Below, in pieces: positions 1-7,300 of a stretch of DNA of 8,507 bases. The stretch's first letter is position 1; each line of letters starts with the position of its first letter. Under the pieces are notes generated by a model that was not told the DNA's origin, searched no databases, and saw only the letters and a program-made list of their open reading frames with translations. The position numbers and the translations under genes were made by a program. Location: the NCBI GenBank assembly GCA_017999195.1, contig JAGOBP010000144.1, positions 1 through 8,507 of the forward strand. The letters are read 5' to 3'. Source of the stretch: Thermoflexales bacterium (GTDB lineage: Bacteria > Chloroflexota > Anaerolineae > Fen-1058).

Positions 1-143
1 GCGCTGGCCGCGAAACCCAGCACGGCGAACTGGACAATCGCCAGTGTGAGGATCAACACGGCGGGCAGGATCAGGGCCAATTCCACCAGCCCACTACCCC
101 GTTCGTTGAGCGATGCGCGTTCGTTCTCAGCCGGTCTCCTTCC
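1..143 (-). CDS. TadE-like prepilin, N-terminal part (3' end outside window; start codon unclear)
   Basis: The open minus-strand frame directly after the stop of the Flp-like pilin gene encodes a class III (Tad/Flp-type) prepilin N-terminus. It has charged residues ending in NERG, then SGLVE, then the hydrophobic stretch LALILPAVLILTLAIVQFAVLGF. Cleavage after the Gly of NERG would leave SGLVE with Glu at +5, as in TadE/TadF and Flp precursors; the Pro inside the hydrophobic segment (ILPAV) favours TadE over a Flp major pilin. A good Shine-Dalgarno (AAGGAAGGAG) sits at the end of the preceding gene, and the frame is the same as that of the preceding gene, separated by its TAA. Oddly, no ATG, GTG or TTG occurs in frame before the cleavage motif; the first is a GTG at 84-86, inside the SGLVE motif. 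A non-AUG start, a small frameshift, or stop read-through must be invoked. The family call is fairly firm; the 5' boundary is not. The gene continues beyond position 1. Confidence 0.6.
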
Positions 144-359
144 TTAATGCAGGGCGTTGGCGACTTCGACCAACTTACCGACGATGTCCACGCCCAACTG
201 GGACAGGACACCGACGGCGACGATGACGACCAGGGCCAGAATCAGGGCCATTTCGACCAGACCGTTGCCGAGTTCGGCGTCGGGCACCTCGGCCAGCGGC
301 GTGCGCAGGACCAGCGCAGTTTGAATCTTCAACTTCAGAGCGGTCAGATAGGTAGACAT
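144..359 (-). CDS. Flp-type small prepilin (71 aa)
   Basis: Small prepilin of the Flp/Tad family, whose processed form would polymerise into a thin pilus or pseudopilus outside the membrane. The precursor has a 31-residue leader ending in AELG, a predicted prepilin-peptidase cut before NGLVE (Glu at mature +5), then a hydrophobic helix (MALILALVVIVAVGVLSQLG), and a short C-terminal amphipathic tail ending ANALH. The mature product would be only about 40 residues, in the Flp size range. The usual Flp Glu-Tyr pair at +5/+6 is Glu-Met here. The ATG at 357-359 is preceded by a near-perfect Shine-Dalgarno, AAAGGAGGTG at 367-376. That site overlaps the 3' end and stop codon of the upstream membrane-protein gene, so translation is probably coupled. 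A TadE-like frame follows immediately after its stop. No prepilin peptidase, ATPase or secretin gene is visible in this window, so complete pilus assembly cannot be confirmed from it. Confidence 0.8.
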   Translation of the reverse strand: MSTYLTALKLKIQTALVLRTPLAEVPDAELGNGLVEMALILALVVIVAVGVLSQLGVDIVGKLVEVANALH

Positions 360-365
360 GGGACT

Positions 366-1340
366 TCACCTCCTTTGCGAATGGGAGTCGGGTGGTGGTA
401 AGAGATAGATCAGCCAGCGGTCACAGCGCGCCAGACGGGCTGGCAGCGGCTGCGTGATGTGATGTTGCCGGCAGACATGGCGGTAGGCGGCGGCCAGATC
501 ATCGACGATAAAGAGATCACCGTGGCGGGCATCGACAGGATAAGCGTGCAATCGGCGCGGCGAGCCGTCGAGCAAAGGTATGAGTGCGCTGACTACTGCG
601 GGCGCGGGCGTGAAGATCACGCGCTGAAAGTCGCGGCCCAGGCCAACGATGACGGGCGCGGGATCGCTCAGCACCCGATCGATCTGATCGAGGCCGACGT
701 CCTGCCCGGTCGCATCGAAGACGGCCTGATTCAACAGAGTGATGATCCACTCGTCGTCGATGATCAATTGCGTGCGGCGCGTGAGTTGCAGCGTGGCGCG
801 GCGCAGGTGCAGATCGGTGTGCACCCAGATGTGGTGTTGATAGAGCAACGCCAGCCCGATCAGGCCAAGCAGGCTCGCGAGGCCGAGTACCGGGGCGGAT
901 GAATTTGGAGACGAGATCACAATGAACGTGGGCGATGTGCTCGATTGCGGCGGACAGGTCTGGGTCTGAACGGGTGTGGGCGGCTCCGTGATGATGACGG
1001 TCGCGGACGGCAGCGGCGTCGCGGTCGAGGCCGGGCGATGAGTGGGGACGGGCGTCGATGAAAGACTGGCCGTTGGTGTTGCGGCGCGATCGACGCGGAC
1101 ATGAGGTGCAGTCGGCGTGGCCGGGATGACAGGGCGCTCGGTAGGCGACACTGTCATTACCGGCGGCTCAACCCGTACGGGCGTTTTGGTCGGCGGAACG
1201 ACCGGGAACGCGGTCTTGGTCGGCAAGGGATCGAAGGGCGTCTTCGTTGGCATCGGCGATGTCTCCGCAGTGACTGGTTGGGCCTGAATCAACAGCATCA
1301 ATGTGAACAGCATGGCGAGTCCAGTTAATCGAAATGGCAT
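366..1340 (-). CDS. Single-pass membrane protein with Pro/Thr-rich extracytoplasmic segment, pilin-operon leader gene
   Basis: Protein of 324 residues with no enzyme motif I recognise. Residues 1-25 look like a cleavable signal peptide (basic MPFR, hydrophobic core LAMLFTLMLLI, likely cut PVTA/ET). Residues about 26-145 are low-complexity, rich in Pro, Thr and Ser with repeated PTKTP and PTPV units, as in wall-spanning stalks of Chloroflexota surface proteins. A transmembrane segment (APVLGLASLLGLIGLALLY, about 150-168) is followed by about 155 residues of mixed alpha/beta character, predicted cytoplasmic, with basic residues right after the membrane (HLRR, LTRR). The C-terminal part contains DDEWIITLLNQAVFD and LFIVDDLAAAYRH but matches no named family that I know. 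I chose the ATG at 1338-1340 because the longer frame uses a TTG (1386-1388) buried in a terminator hairpin and adds 16 residues before a normal signal peptide; no strong Shine-Dalgarno precedes either start. It lies 6 bp before the Flp-type pilin, suggesting a role in the same pilus apparatus (inference). Confidence 0.72.
   Translation of the reverse strand: MPFRLTGLAMLFTLMLLIQAQPVTAETSPMPTKTPFDPLPTKTAFPVVPPTKTPVRVEPPVMTVSPTERPVIPATPTAPHVRVDRAATPTASLSSTPVPTHRPASTATPLPSATVIITEPPTPVQTQTCPPQSSTSPTFIVISSPNSSAPVLGLASLLGLIGLALLYQHHIWVHTDLHLRRATLQLTRRTQLIIDDEWIITLLNQAVFDATGQDVGLDQIDRVLSDPAPVIVGLGRDFQRVIFTPAPAVVSALIPLLDGSPRRLHAYPVDARHGDLFIVDDLAAAYRHVCRQHHITQPLPARLARCDRWLIYLLPPPDSHSQRR
367..376 (-). 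promoter_or_regulatory. Strong ribosome binding site of the pilin gene, overlapping the upstream stop
   Basis: AAAGGAGGTG on the minus strand is almost a full anti-16S match, 7 nt before the pilin ATG. Its last bases lie in the TGA stop of the membrane-protein gene (366-368). Ribosomes terminating on the first gene would be delivered to the second start, and the strength of the site fits a structural subunit made in large excess over the membrane protein. Confidence 0.75.
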
Positions 1341-1356
1341 GGCGTTAGCCGGAAAC

Positions 1357-1401
1357 AAAAAACGACGCAGTATCGCCCCGGAGGGCAATCTCTGCGTCGT
1401 T
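1357..1401 (-). terminator. Intrinsic terminator or attenuator in the leader of the pilin operon
   Basis: On the minus strand a 10-bp perfect stem (AACGACGCAG at 1392-1401 with CTGCGTCGTT at 1361-1370) encloses a second 7-bp stem (ATTGCCC / GGGCGAT, loop TCCG) and is followed by six T residues (1357-1362). One pair of the inner stem is G-U on the minus strand but would be a C-A mismatch on the plus strand, and the T-run lies on the minus side, so the element acts leftward. The first gene of the operon starts only about 17 nt beyond the T-run. It could therefore end transcripts from the regulator gene upstream (stop at 1630), attenuate the pilin operon, or end a small RNA. Confidence 0.8.
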
Positions 1402-1490
1402 AAACTTCATCTCAAAGGATGAAGGCGTCTTTAGGGAGATGGGCTATTCAGTTGGCGACCGATGGCGAATCTGACTCGGTCGAACATCTT
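1363..1490 (-). ncRNA. Putative structured leader RNA or small RNA with three tandem hairpins
   Basis: Downstream of a candidate promoter, the minus-strand RNA can form three separate stem-loops: CGACCGA/TCGGTCG (1456-1482, 7 bp, 13-nt loop), CTTCATC/GATGAAG (1405-1424, 7 bp, 6-nt loop), and the terminator hairpin (1361-1401). About 130 nt with no convincing reading frame, ending in an intrinsic terminator just before an operon, is the layout of an attenuating leader or riboswitch, or of an independent small RNA. I compared it by eye with the cyclic-di-GMP-I, fluoride, preQ1, ZTP and mini-ykkC consensus patterns and saw no convincing match. The class is unknown; the transcript itself is inferred. 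Confidence 0.45.
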
Positions 1491-1496
1491 GCGGAT

Positions 1497-1526
1497 ACTC
1501 TATCACAGGCGCGCGGGCCATGTCAA
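1497..1526 (-). promoter_or_regulatory. Candidate sigma-70-type promoter of the pilin-operon leader
   Basis: Minus strand: a perfect -35 hexamer TTGACA (1521-1526), an 18-bp spacer, and a -10 of TAGAGT (1497-1502; T1, A2, A4 and T6 conserved). Transcription would begin near 1490 and run into the three-hairpin leader. The stretch from here to the regulator stop at 1630 shows no gene and no convincing terminator; a TGGAG/CTCCA hairpin at about 1558-1571 lacks a downstream T-run in the leftward direction. Confidence 0.55.
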
Positions 1527-1629
1527 GGGGTTTACGTCGCAAGTGTATCGCAGTTTTTGGAGCGGCCTCCAGTTGGTGGACTCGCGCTGAGCACGTTTTG
1601 CGGCAAGGTGGCTATAGATACTCTCGACC

Positions 1630-4203
1630 TCAATTAGCGGTCGACTGGCGTGCAGCGTTGATTTCGCTCAGTAGGGCACGAGCTTCATCAGCTTCGCGTA
1701 ACTTCAAGGCTTCGCAACGGCGCAGGTTTTCGTTGGCTTGCTCTTCCGCCTCCGCCAATTTACCTTGCGCCAGGGCCAACCGGGCTAGATCGTAGCATAG
1801 ATACCACCGAATCGCGCCAGTCATATCGTTGACGCGTGTCCAGGCATCCGCTTTATGCAGATAGTGAGCCGCGCGATCAAGCTGGCCTTGTTCCAAATAC
1901 ACCCGCCCCAAACGACATACCACCGCCGCAAGCTTATTCACGTCCAGCTGGCGTGCCCCGGTTTCACTTTCATGCCAACAGGCCGCCGCTGAAGCGAAGT
2001 CGTGTCGGGCCAGGGCCACATCACCCGCATAAATCAGCATATTGAGGATATCGTAGGCCTTGCCACTGGCGCGGGCAAGCGCCAGTGCTTCAGATACGTA
2101 ATCAGCCGCCTCAACCAGATGTCCCCAGGCCACGGCGTTTTCAGCGCGTGCCCGTAAGGCCTGTATCAGCCGTGCCCCGTGAGCATCTTCAAACAACTGG
2201 ATGGCCTGAACGTAACAGGTGTCGGCGTCGGCAAATTGCCCGCGACGATGAAGGATGTAGCCCAGCCCGCTTAAGGCGTCACATGTTTGATTCACGTCAT
2301 TGGTCTGCCGTGCCAGGTCGAGGTTGGCGCGGAGGTTTGCTTCAGCGAGATCGAGCTCGCCATGCCACAGGGCTCGCCAGCCGCGCCCACTGGCAACTCG
2401 AATCAAGGTCTGCACGAGCTGCTCTTGCTGCGCGATGTTTTCTGCTTCGTCTGCGAAGCGTTCGGCCTCAACCGGACGATTGTCACTAAACGCAATGTGC
2501 GCCAACAAGATATACGCATCGCACACGAGCGGCCATAAACCGGCGGTACGCCCAACCGATAGAGCGTGCTGCGCCAATGCTTCTGCACGCTCATGCCGTC
2601 GATGACTGTCCGTTTCGAGAGTTGCGAGGGTTAACCAGAGTGGCACTTGCAGTTGCGGATCATCGATTTGTTCAGCACTGTTCTCTGCGCGCGGCATCAG
2701 GGCAATCAAAGATGAATACAGACCCAGTGCGTCGAGCATTTTCAGCGTCAGGTTGGCCATGTGCGCAAATTGAGCGGACCAGCCGTGCACCTCGGCAGTG
2801 TTCAAGATCGACAAGATATTGTCGACATCGGCCGCGAGCGATTTGTAGCCGCTGACCTCGGTGTGCTCAAGAGATTGAATGTAAAACTCGATCAGGCGCT
2901 GCGGAACGGCCGCCGCTTCAGCGTGTGAAGCAGCCAACTTCTCCAGAGCGCAATCGCGTAGCAGTGGATGCAGTCGATATCGGTGAGGCCGGCCAGGCTG
3001 CACCAACGAAAATCCGAGCAGCTGATTCAAGGCTGCCTCGGTCCATTCGATCGACCGACCGGTCGCATGGCTTGCCGCTTCGACCGCGAAATCTTCACCC
3101 CCGAAGGCGCCGAGGGCCGCGAAGCTGTGCTGCATCTCCGGTGATAATCGCGTGTAACTCACGTCGAACGAGGCACGCAGATTGCGATCCTCGCGGGTCA
3201 GGGTGCTTAAGCGGGTGTCTGATTCGCGCAGCTGAACGAGCAGATCACTCAGGACGGCATCGGGTCGGGAGCGCAGCTGACCGGCGATGATCGCCAGCGC
3301 CAGCGGCAATCCGCCGACCAGAGCGGCGATGGCGCTCAGGCTTGCGGCGTGACGATTGACCCACGCCCGATCGAGATGACGCGCAAAGAGTTCGCGCGCG
3401 TCGCCGGAATTGGCCTCAAACGGGCGCAGCGTCAGGCACGACCAGCCATCAAGCACACTGAGATCGTTGCGGGTGGTGATCACCACCGCGCTCTGGCCTG
3501 TACTGGGTGGCAACAGCGGGCGCACCTGGTCGCTCGCTTCGGCATTATCGAGGACGATCAAGACGCGTTTGTCGCTGAGCAGCGTCCGCACGATGGCGGC
3601 GCGGCTGTCGAGATCGTGATAGTCGCGCACGTCTTTGCCAAACGCGGCGGCGAATTGAGCCAGGATCGTCAACGCATCCGAGGTGTCCACCCGCGCCCAG
3701 AGGACACCGTCGGGAAATTCAGCGCGCAGTTGATAGGCGAGATGCGCGGCCAAAGTTGTCTTGCCCACGCCGCCCATGCCATGCACGCCACAAATGGCCG
3801 CTTGCCCGTTCAGCAAGATGGCGCGTTTCAACTCAGTCAATTCGATTTCACGAGCGACGAACGTGGGCAAATCGCTGATGACCTGAAACGGCGCGGGGGG
3901 CTTGATCGGCCGGTCAGCAAAAGGCCGCAACAATGCCCGATCGGCTTCCGTGGCCGTCGAGCGCAGCTGATCGATCGGGCGATGACCGGCCGCTGTGAGC
4001 AGGCTGTTCGCATCGGATACCGAGAGGTGCAGTGCCGTCGCCACTTTGATCACAGCCTGCCAGTGGCGCGGCTTTTTGATACGACCGTCCAACCAGTTGG
4101 CGATGGTTTGCTTGGGAACTCCGGAGAGGTTGGCGATGCGGTTGACGCTGGAATGCGATTGGTGCAGGTAACGGCCCAACACGTCGGCTAAAGACTCGCC
4201 CAT
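1630..4203 (-). CDS. STAND-family regulator: HTH, NB-ARC NTPase, TPR sensor (857 aa)
   Basis: Large signal-integrating NTPase, most likely a DNA-binding transcriptional regulator in the cytoplasm. Residues about 4-74 form a helix-turn-helix domain of the XRE type (recognition region VPKQTIANWLDG). After a linker comes the NB-ARC core: P-loop GMGGVGKTT at 142-150, Walker B VLIVLD ending at Asp219, sensor strand VVITTRND at 240-247, and GLPLAL at 298-303. A winged-helix part follows, with RLHPLLRD at 410-417 in the position of the plant/APAF MHD motif. From about 475 to the end it is alpha-helical with at least seven TPR-like units (for example GELDLAEANLRANLDLARQ and GQLDRAAHYLHKA), presumed to sense a protein or small ligand. 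In this family, ligand binding to the repeats releases ATP-dependent oligomerisation. I chose the ATG at 4201-4203 because GGGGGAAG lies 5 nt upstream; the frame extends to a TTG at 4216-4218 without such a site. It is divergent from the secreted repeat protein, which may be a target, but that is inference. All NTPase motifs look intact. Confidence 0.9.
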   Translation of the reverse strand: MGESLADVLGRYLHQSHSSVNRIANLSGVPKQTIANWLDGRIKKPRHWQAVIKVATALHLSVSDANSLLTAAGHRPIDQLRSTATEADRALLRPFADRPIKPPAPFQVISDLPTFVAREIELTELKRAILLNGQAAICGVHGMGGVGKTTLAAHLAYQLRAEFPDGVLWARVDTSDALTILAQFAAAFGKDVRDYHDLDSRAAIVRTLLSDKRVLIVLDNAEASDQVRPLLPPSTGQSAVVITTRNDLSVLDGWSCLTLRPFEANSGDARELFARHLDRAWVNRHAASLSAIAALVGGLPLALAIIAGQLRSRPDAVLSDLLVQLRESDTRLSTLTREDRNLRASFDVSYTRLSPEMQHSFAALGAFGGEDFAVEAASHATGRSIEWTEAALNQLLGFSLVQPGRPHRYRLHPLLRDCALEKLAASHAEAAAVPQRLIEFYIQSLEHTEVSGYKSLAADVDNILSILNTAEVHGWSAQFAHMANLTLKMLDALGLYSSLIALMPRAENSAEQIDDPQLQVPLWLTLATLETDSHRRHERAEALAQHALSVGRTAGLWPLVCDAYILLAHIAFSDNRPVEAERFADEAENIAQQEQLVQTLIRVASGRGWRALWHGELDLAEANLRANLDLARQTNDVNQTCDALSGLGYILHRRGQFADADTCYVQAIQLFEDAHGARLIQALRARAENAVAWGHLVEAADYVSEALALARASGKAYDILNMLIYAGDVALARHDFASAAACWHESETGARQLDVNKLAAVVCRLGRVYLEQGQLDRAAHYLHKADAWTRVNDMTGAIRWYLCYDLARLALAQGKLAEAEEQANENLRRCEALKLREADEARALLSEINAARQSTAN

Positions 4204-4208
4204 GAGTG

Positions 4209-4216
4209 CTTCCCCC
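4209..4216 (-). promoter_or_regulatory. Ribosome binding site deciding the start of the STAND regulator
   Basis: GGGGGAAG on the minus strand, 5 nt before the ATG at 4201-4203. It overlaps the alternative TTG start (4216-4218), which has no purine-rich site of its own; this favours the ATG. Confidence 0.6.
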
Positions 4217-4273
4217 AAAAGTGGGACAAAACTCTATCAATTATGATGACAAAGATCGAGTATACTGACCCGG

Positions 4274-4296
4274 GGGTAATTATACCCGTTCGGGTA
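4274..4296. promoter_or_regulatory. Candidate operator: nested GGGTA/TACCC inverted repeats
   Basis: Three copies of one 5-bp word alternate in orientation at 9-bp steps: GGGTA (4274-4278), TACCC (4283-4287), GGGTA (4292-4296). The second and third form the near-palindrome TACCCG-TT-CGGGTA. The -10 box of the regulator promoter (4279-4284) lies between and partly within the first two half-sites, so a bound dimer would occlude RNA polymerase. An HTH protein is encoded next door, making autoregulation the simplest hypothesis; no binding data exist here. Confidence 0.4.
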
Positions 4297-4307
4297 GTCG
4301 GAGTCGA
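4279..4307 (-). promoter_or_regulatory. Candidate promoter of the STAND regulator
   Basis: Minus strand: a perfect -10 TATAAT (4279-4284) with a 17-bp spacer to TCGACT (4302-4307; four of six match TTGACA). The start would be near 4272, giving a leader of about 70 nt before the ATG at 4203. A plus-strand -10-like TATACT at 4261-4266 could serve the divergent gene, but I find no good -35 for it. Confidence 0.55.
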
Positions 4308-4338
4308 TCGGGTCGATGCCCTCGAGTTAATCTTGCCT

Positions 4339-4345
4339 GGGGAGG
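4339..4345 (+). promoter_or_regulatory. Ribosome binding site deciding the start of the secreted repeat protein
   Basis: GGGGAGG, 5 nt before the ATG at 4351, which begins a normal signal peptide. The frame is open upstream to an ATG at 4243, but that one lacks a ribosome binding site, would put 36 non-hydrophobic residues before the signal peptide, and would lie across the divergent promoter. Confidence 0.75.
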
Positions 4346-4350
4346 CTGAC

Positions 4351-7300
4351 ATGTTGATTCATACACGGCGTTGGCAAAATCTGATGTTGATGGTGGCGTT
4401 GATACTGAGCGTGGCTGGTCCGGTGAGCGGCCAGTTTCCCACGGCACGCCTTGTGTCCGCTCAATCAATCGAGCAAATTACGCCCAGGGTAGACCAACCC
4501 CCGGCCCCGTCGAATGGCGCGCCTGTGACCGGGTTTGAGGTACGCGGTCGCGTGATCGGCGGGCAGGCGGGTTGGCGAGTGCAGGCTGCGGCGAACGGCG
4601 GTCCGGTAGTTATTGATGAAGTGTATCTCGATGAGGCGGGTCGCTTTGAATTTCGGTCGCTGCCCATCGGGCACTATCGACTGCGCGTGCTTGACGGCGA
4701 CGGTAATGTCCTGCCTCTGGCCGACGAGTCCCGCGCCGAAGTGATGCCGCGATCAGACTCAGACAGGGTGATGGTGCAATTGGTTCTGAAAGACACGGCG
4801 CAGATTCAGATTATCGAGATTCCATCGGTCCGCGAATCTATTCCTCAAATCACACAACCCGGTTTGCCGAAGCAACCGCAGGCCAACGGTTTTATCACTG
4901 GCACCATCACGGCTGCCGATACCGGCCTGCCGCTCAATAACGTTCGAGTCGATGTCTTCAATCTATCGGGCGTGTTCCAAGCTTACGTTTTTGGGATCTC
5001 TGGTGTTTACAGTCTAAGCGTTCCAGCGGGAAACTATAAGGTCAGCTTCACCAGTTATGCTACGGAAGATTATGCGCCTGAATGGTACAACAATCAGCGA
5101 TCATTCGCTACTGCCAGTACGGTGACAGTGGCGGATGGCGCGGTTACAGCCAATGTTGACGGCATTATGGACATCGGCGGCAAGATTACGGGCCAAGTCA
5201 CGGCTGTCAGCGGTGGCGCGCCCATTGCTGGTGTCTATGTTTACGCGTACACCAGCACGACGAGCACGAGCAGTGTCGCAGCGAACCCAACCATTGCGTC
5301 GGGTCAATACACGATTACCGGGCTGACGACGGGCAACTACTACGTGCGCTTCAGCCCGCCATATGCCTCGCCCTATCTGGAAGAGTACTACAACGATCGG
5401 CGCATACGGGCCGACTCCGATGTAGTCCCTGTGACGTTGGGGAGCGTTACCGGCAACATCAATGCGGCGTTGGAAACGGGCGGATCGATCACGGGACAGG
5501 TGACGGCCGCGACGGGCGGCGCTCCACTAAGTGATCTCAATGTCTACGTTTACACGAGCACAACCAGCGTCAACTCGACCGCCTCGGCAACCACAGATGC
5601 GGCCGGCGTCTACACTGTCACCCGCCTGGACACCGGAACATACTATGTGCGCTTCTTGCCCGCTTACAATTCCGTGTATTTTGAGGAATACTACAACAAT
5701 CAACGCAACCTGGCGGTGGCCGATCCGGTGAATGTGGCGTTAAACACCGTGACCGGAAACATCGATGCGGCATTGGAGACGGGCGGTATCATTACTGGAC
5801 AGGTGACAGCGGCGATTGGCGGTGCACCGCTGGCAAACGCCTATGTCTACGTTTACACCAGCACAACAGCCTCTTCGATTGTGGCATCAACTCCTACAGA
5901 TGCGGCCGGTCTGTACACCGTGACCCGGCTGGTAAGCGGTAACTATTATCTGCGCTTTGTTCCGCCGTATCCATCTGATTACCTGGAGGAATACTACAAC
6001 AACCAGCGCTCGCTCGCCGCAGCCAATCCACTCGGGGTGACGTTAGGCAACGTCACCGGCAATATCAACGCAGCATTGGAAACAGGCGGCAAGATCACGG
6101 GACAGGTTACGGCTACCAGCGGTGGCGCGCCGATTGCCGACATCACGGTCTATGCATATACCAGCACGACTGCGACTGTCTACGCAGGCTACGCAACGAC
6201 AAATGCGAGCGGCGTCTATACCATCAATCAATTGTTGACAGGAAACTACTATGTCGGATTTTACGCTGGCGGCAGTCCCAATTACTTCACAGAGTATTAC
6301 AACAACCAGACCTCACTGGCCGCAGCCAATCCCGTGTCGATCAACCTCAACGCGACAACAGCCAATATCAATGCCGCGCTTGATAGTGGCGGTCAGATCA
6401 CCGGGCAAATTACTGCCGCCAGTGGTGGCGCTCCAATCGCAAGCGTTGGCGTGTACGTCTACACCAGCACGACCGCAGCTACCTACGCGGGATATGCAAC
6501 CACCAATGCTGCCGGCGTCTACACCATCAGTCGGTTGTTGACCGGCAACTACTATCTTTACTTCTCACCGCCGTACAATTCCAACTATCTTAGCGAGTAT
6601 TACAACAACCAGGGCGAGCTGGCTTCCGCCAATCCGGTGGCGGTGACCAAGGGCGGTGTTACGGGCGGCATCAACGCCGCACTGGATACCGGCGGGCAAA
6701 TCACCGGCCGGGTCACGGCGGTCACGGGCGGCGGACCAATTGCGAACGCGGAAGTGTATGTCTACACGAGCACCACATCGACAAGCCTGTACCGATCGGC
6801 GACCACGGACGCGACTGGAACCTACACGGTAGGAGCGTTACTCACCGGGAACTACTATGTCTGGTTCTATCCACCCTACAACTCCAATTACCTCAACGAG
6901 TACTACAACGATAAGGCCACATTGGCGCAAGCCAATCCGGTCGCGGTTACGGTCGGGGCGGTGACGCCCAACATTGACGCGGCGTTGACCACGGGCGGTC
7001 AAATCACCGGCATGGTCACAGCCACCAACGGGACGCCGATTTCGGGCGTGTCGGTGTATGCCTATGGCCCGGACTGCAATCTGCTCCTTGCGCAATCAGC
7101 CACGACCAATGGCTCAGGTCAATACACGATCAAGAAACTGAAAACCGGCAGTTACAAACTCGCGTTCTGGGCTGGTTCGTACAGCCCCTATCTGAGCGAA
7201 TATTACAACGACAAAGCTACGCTTGATACGGCCGATGCCGTCAACGTGGCGGTTGGCTCGACGACGGGCAACATCAATGCCAGCCTGCAATTGGGCGGCG

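Noticed and set aside
459..902. 147-codon open frame on the plus strand
   Set aside because: Antisense to the conserved-looking C-terminal half of the membrane protein; no start signals and no family resemblance.
1341..1388. TTG start adding 16 residues to the membrane protein
   Set aside because: The TTG lies in the loop side of the terminator hairpin and the extra residues precede an already complete signal peptide; the ATG at 1340 is more sensible, though neither has a strong Shine-Dalgarno.
1555..1575. Terminator for the regulator gene (TGGAG/CTCCA hairpin)
   Set aside because: Only a 5-bp stem, and in the leftward direction it is followed by A residues, not T; the element at 1357-1401 is the better terminator.
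1419..1637. 72-codon open frame on the plus strand in the leader region
   Set aside because: It crosses the minus-strand promoter and hairpins and the end of the regulator gene, and encodes nothing recognisable.
3349..4191. 280-codon open frame on the plus strand opposite the regulator
   Set aside because: It is antisense to the NB-ARC and HTH coding region, has no recognisable domain or ribosome binding site, and its composition is that of a GC-rich shadow frame.
4261..4266. Plus-strand -10 box TATACT for the repeat-protein gene
   Set aside because: No acceptable -35 at 16-18 bp upstream (AATTAT or CAATTA only) and no extended -10, so it is mentioned but not annotated as a promoter.
4243..4350. 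Upstream ATG extending the repeat protein by 36 residues
   Set aside because: No ribosome binding site, it would bury the signal peptide, and it overlaps the divergent promoter region; the ATG at 4351 has GGGGAGG at 5 nt.
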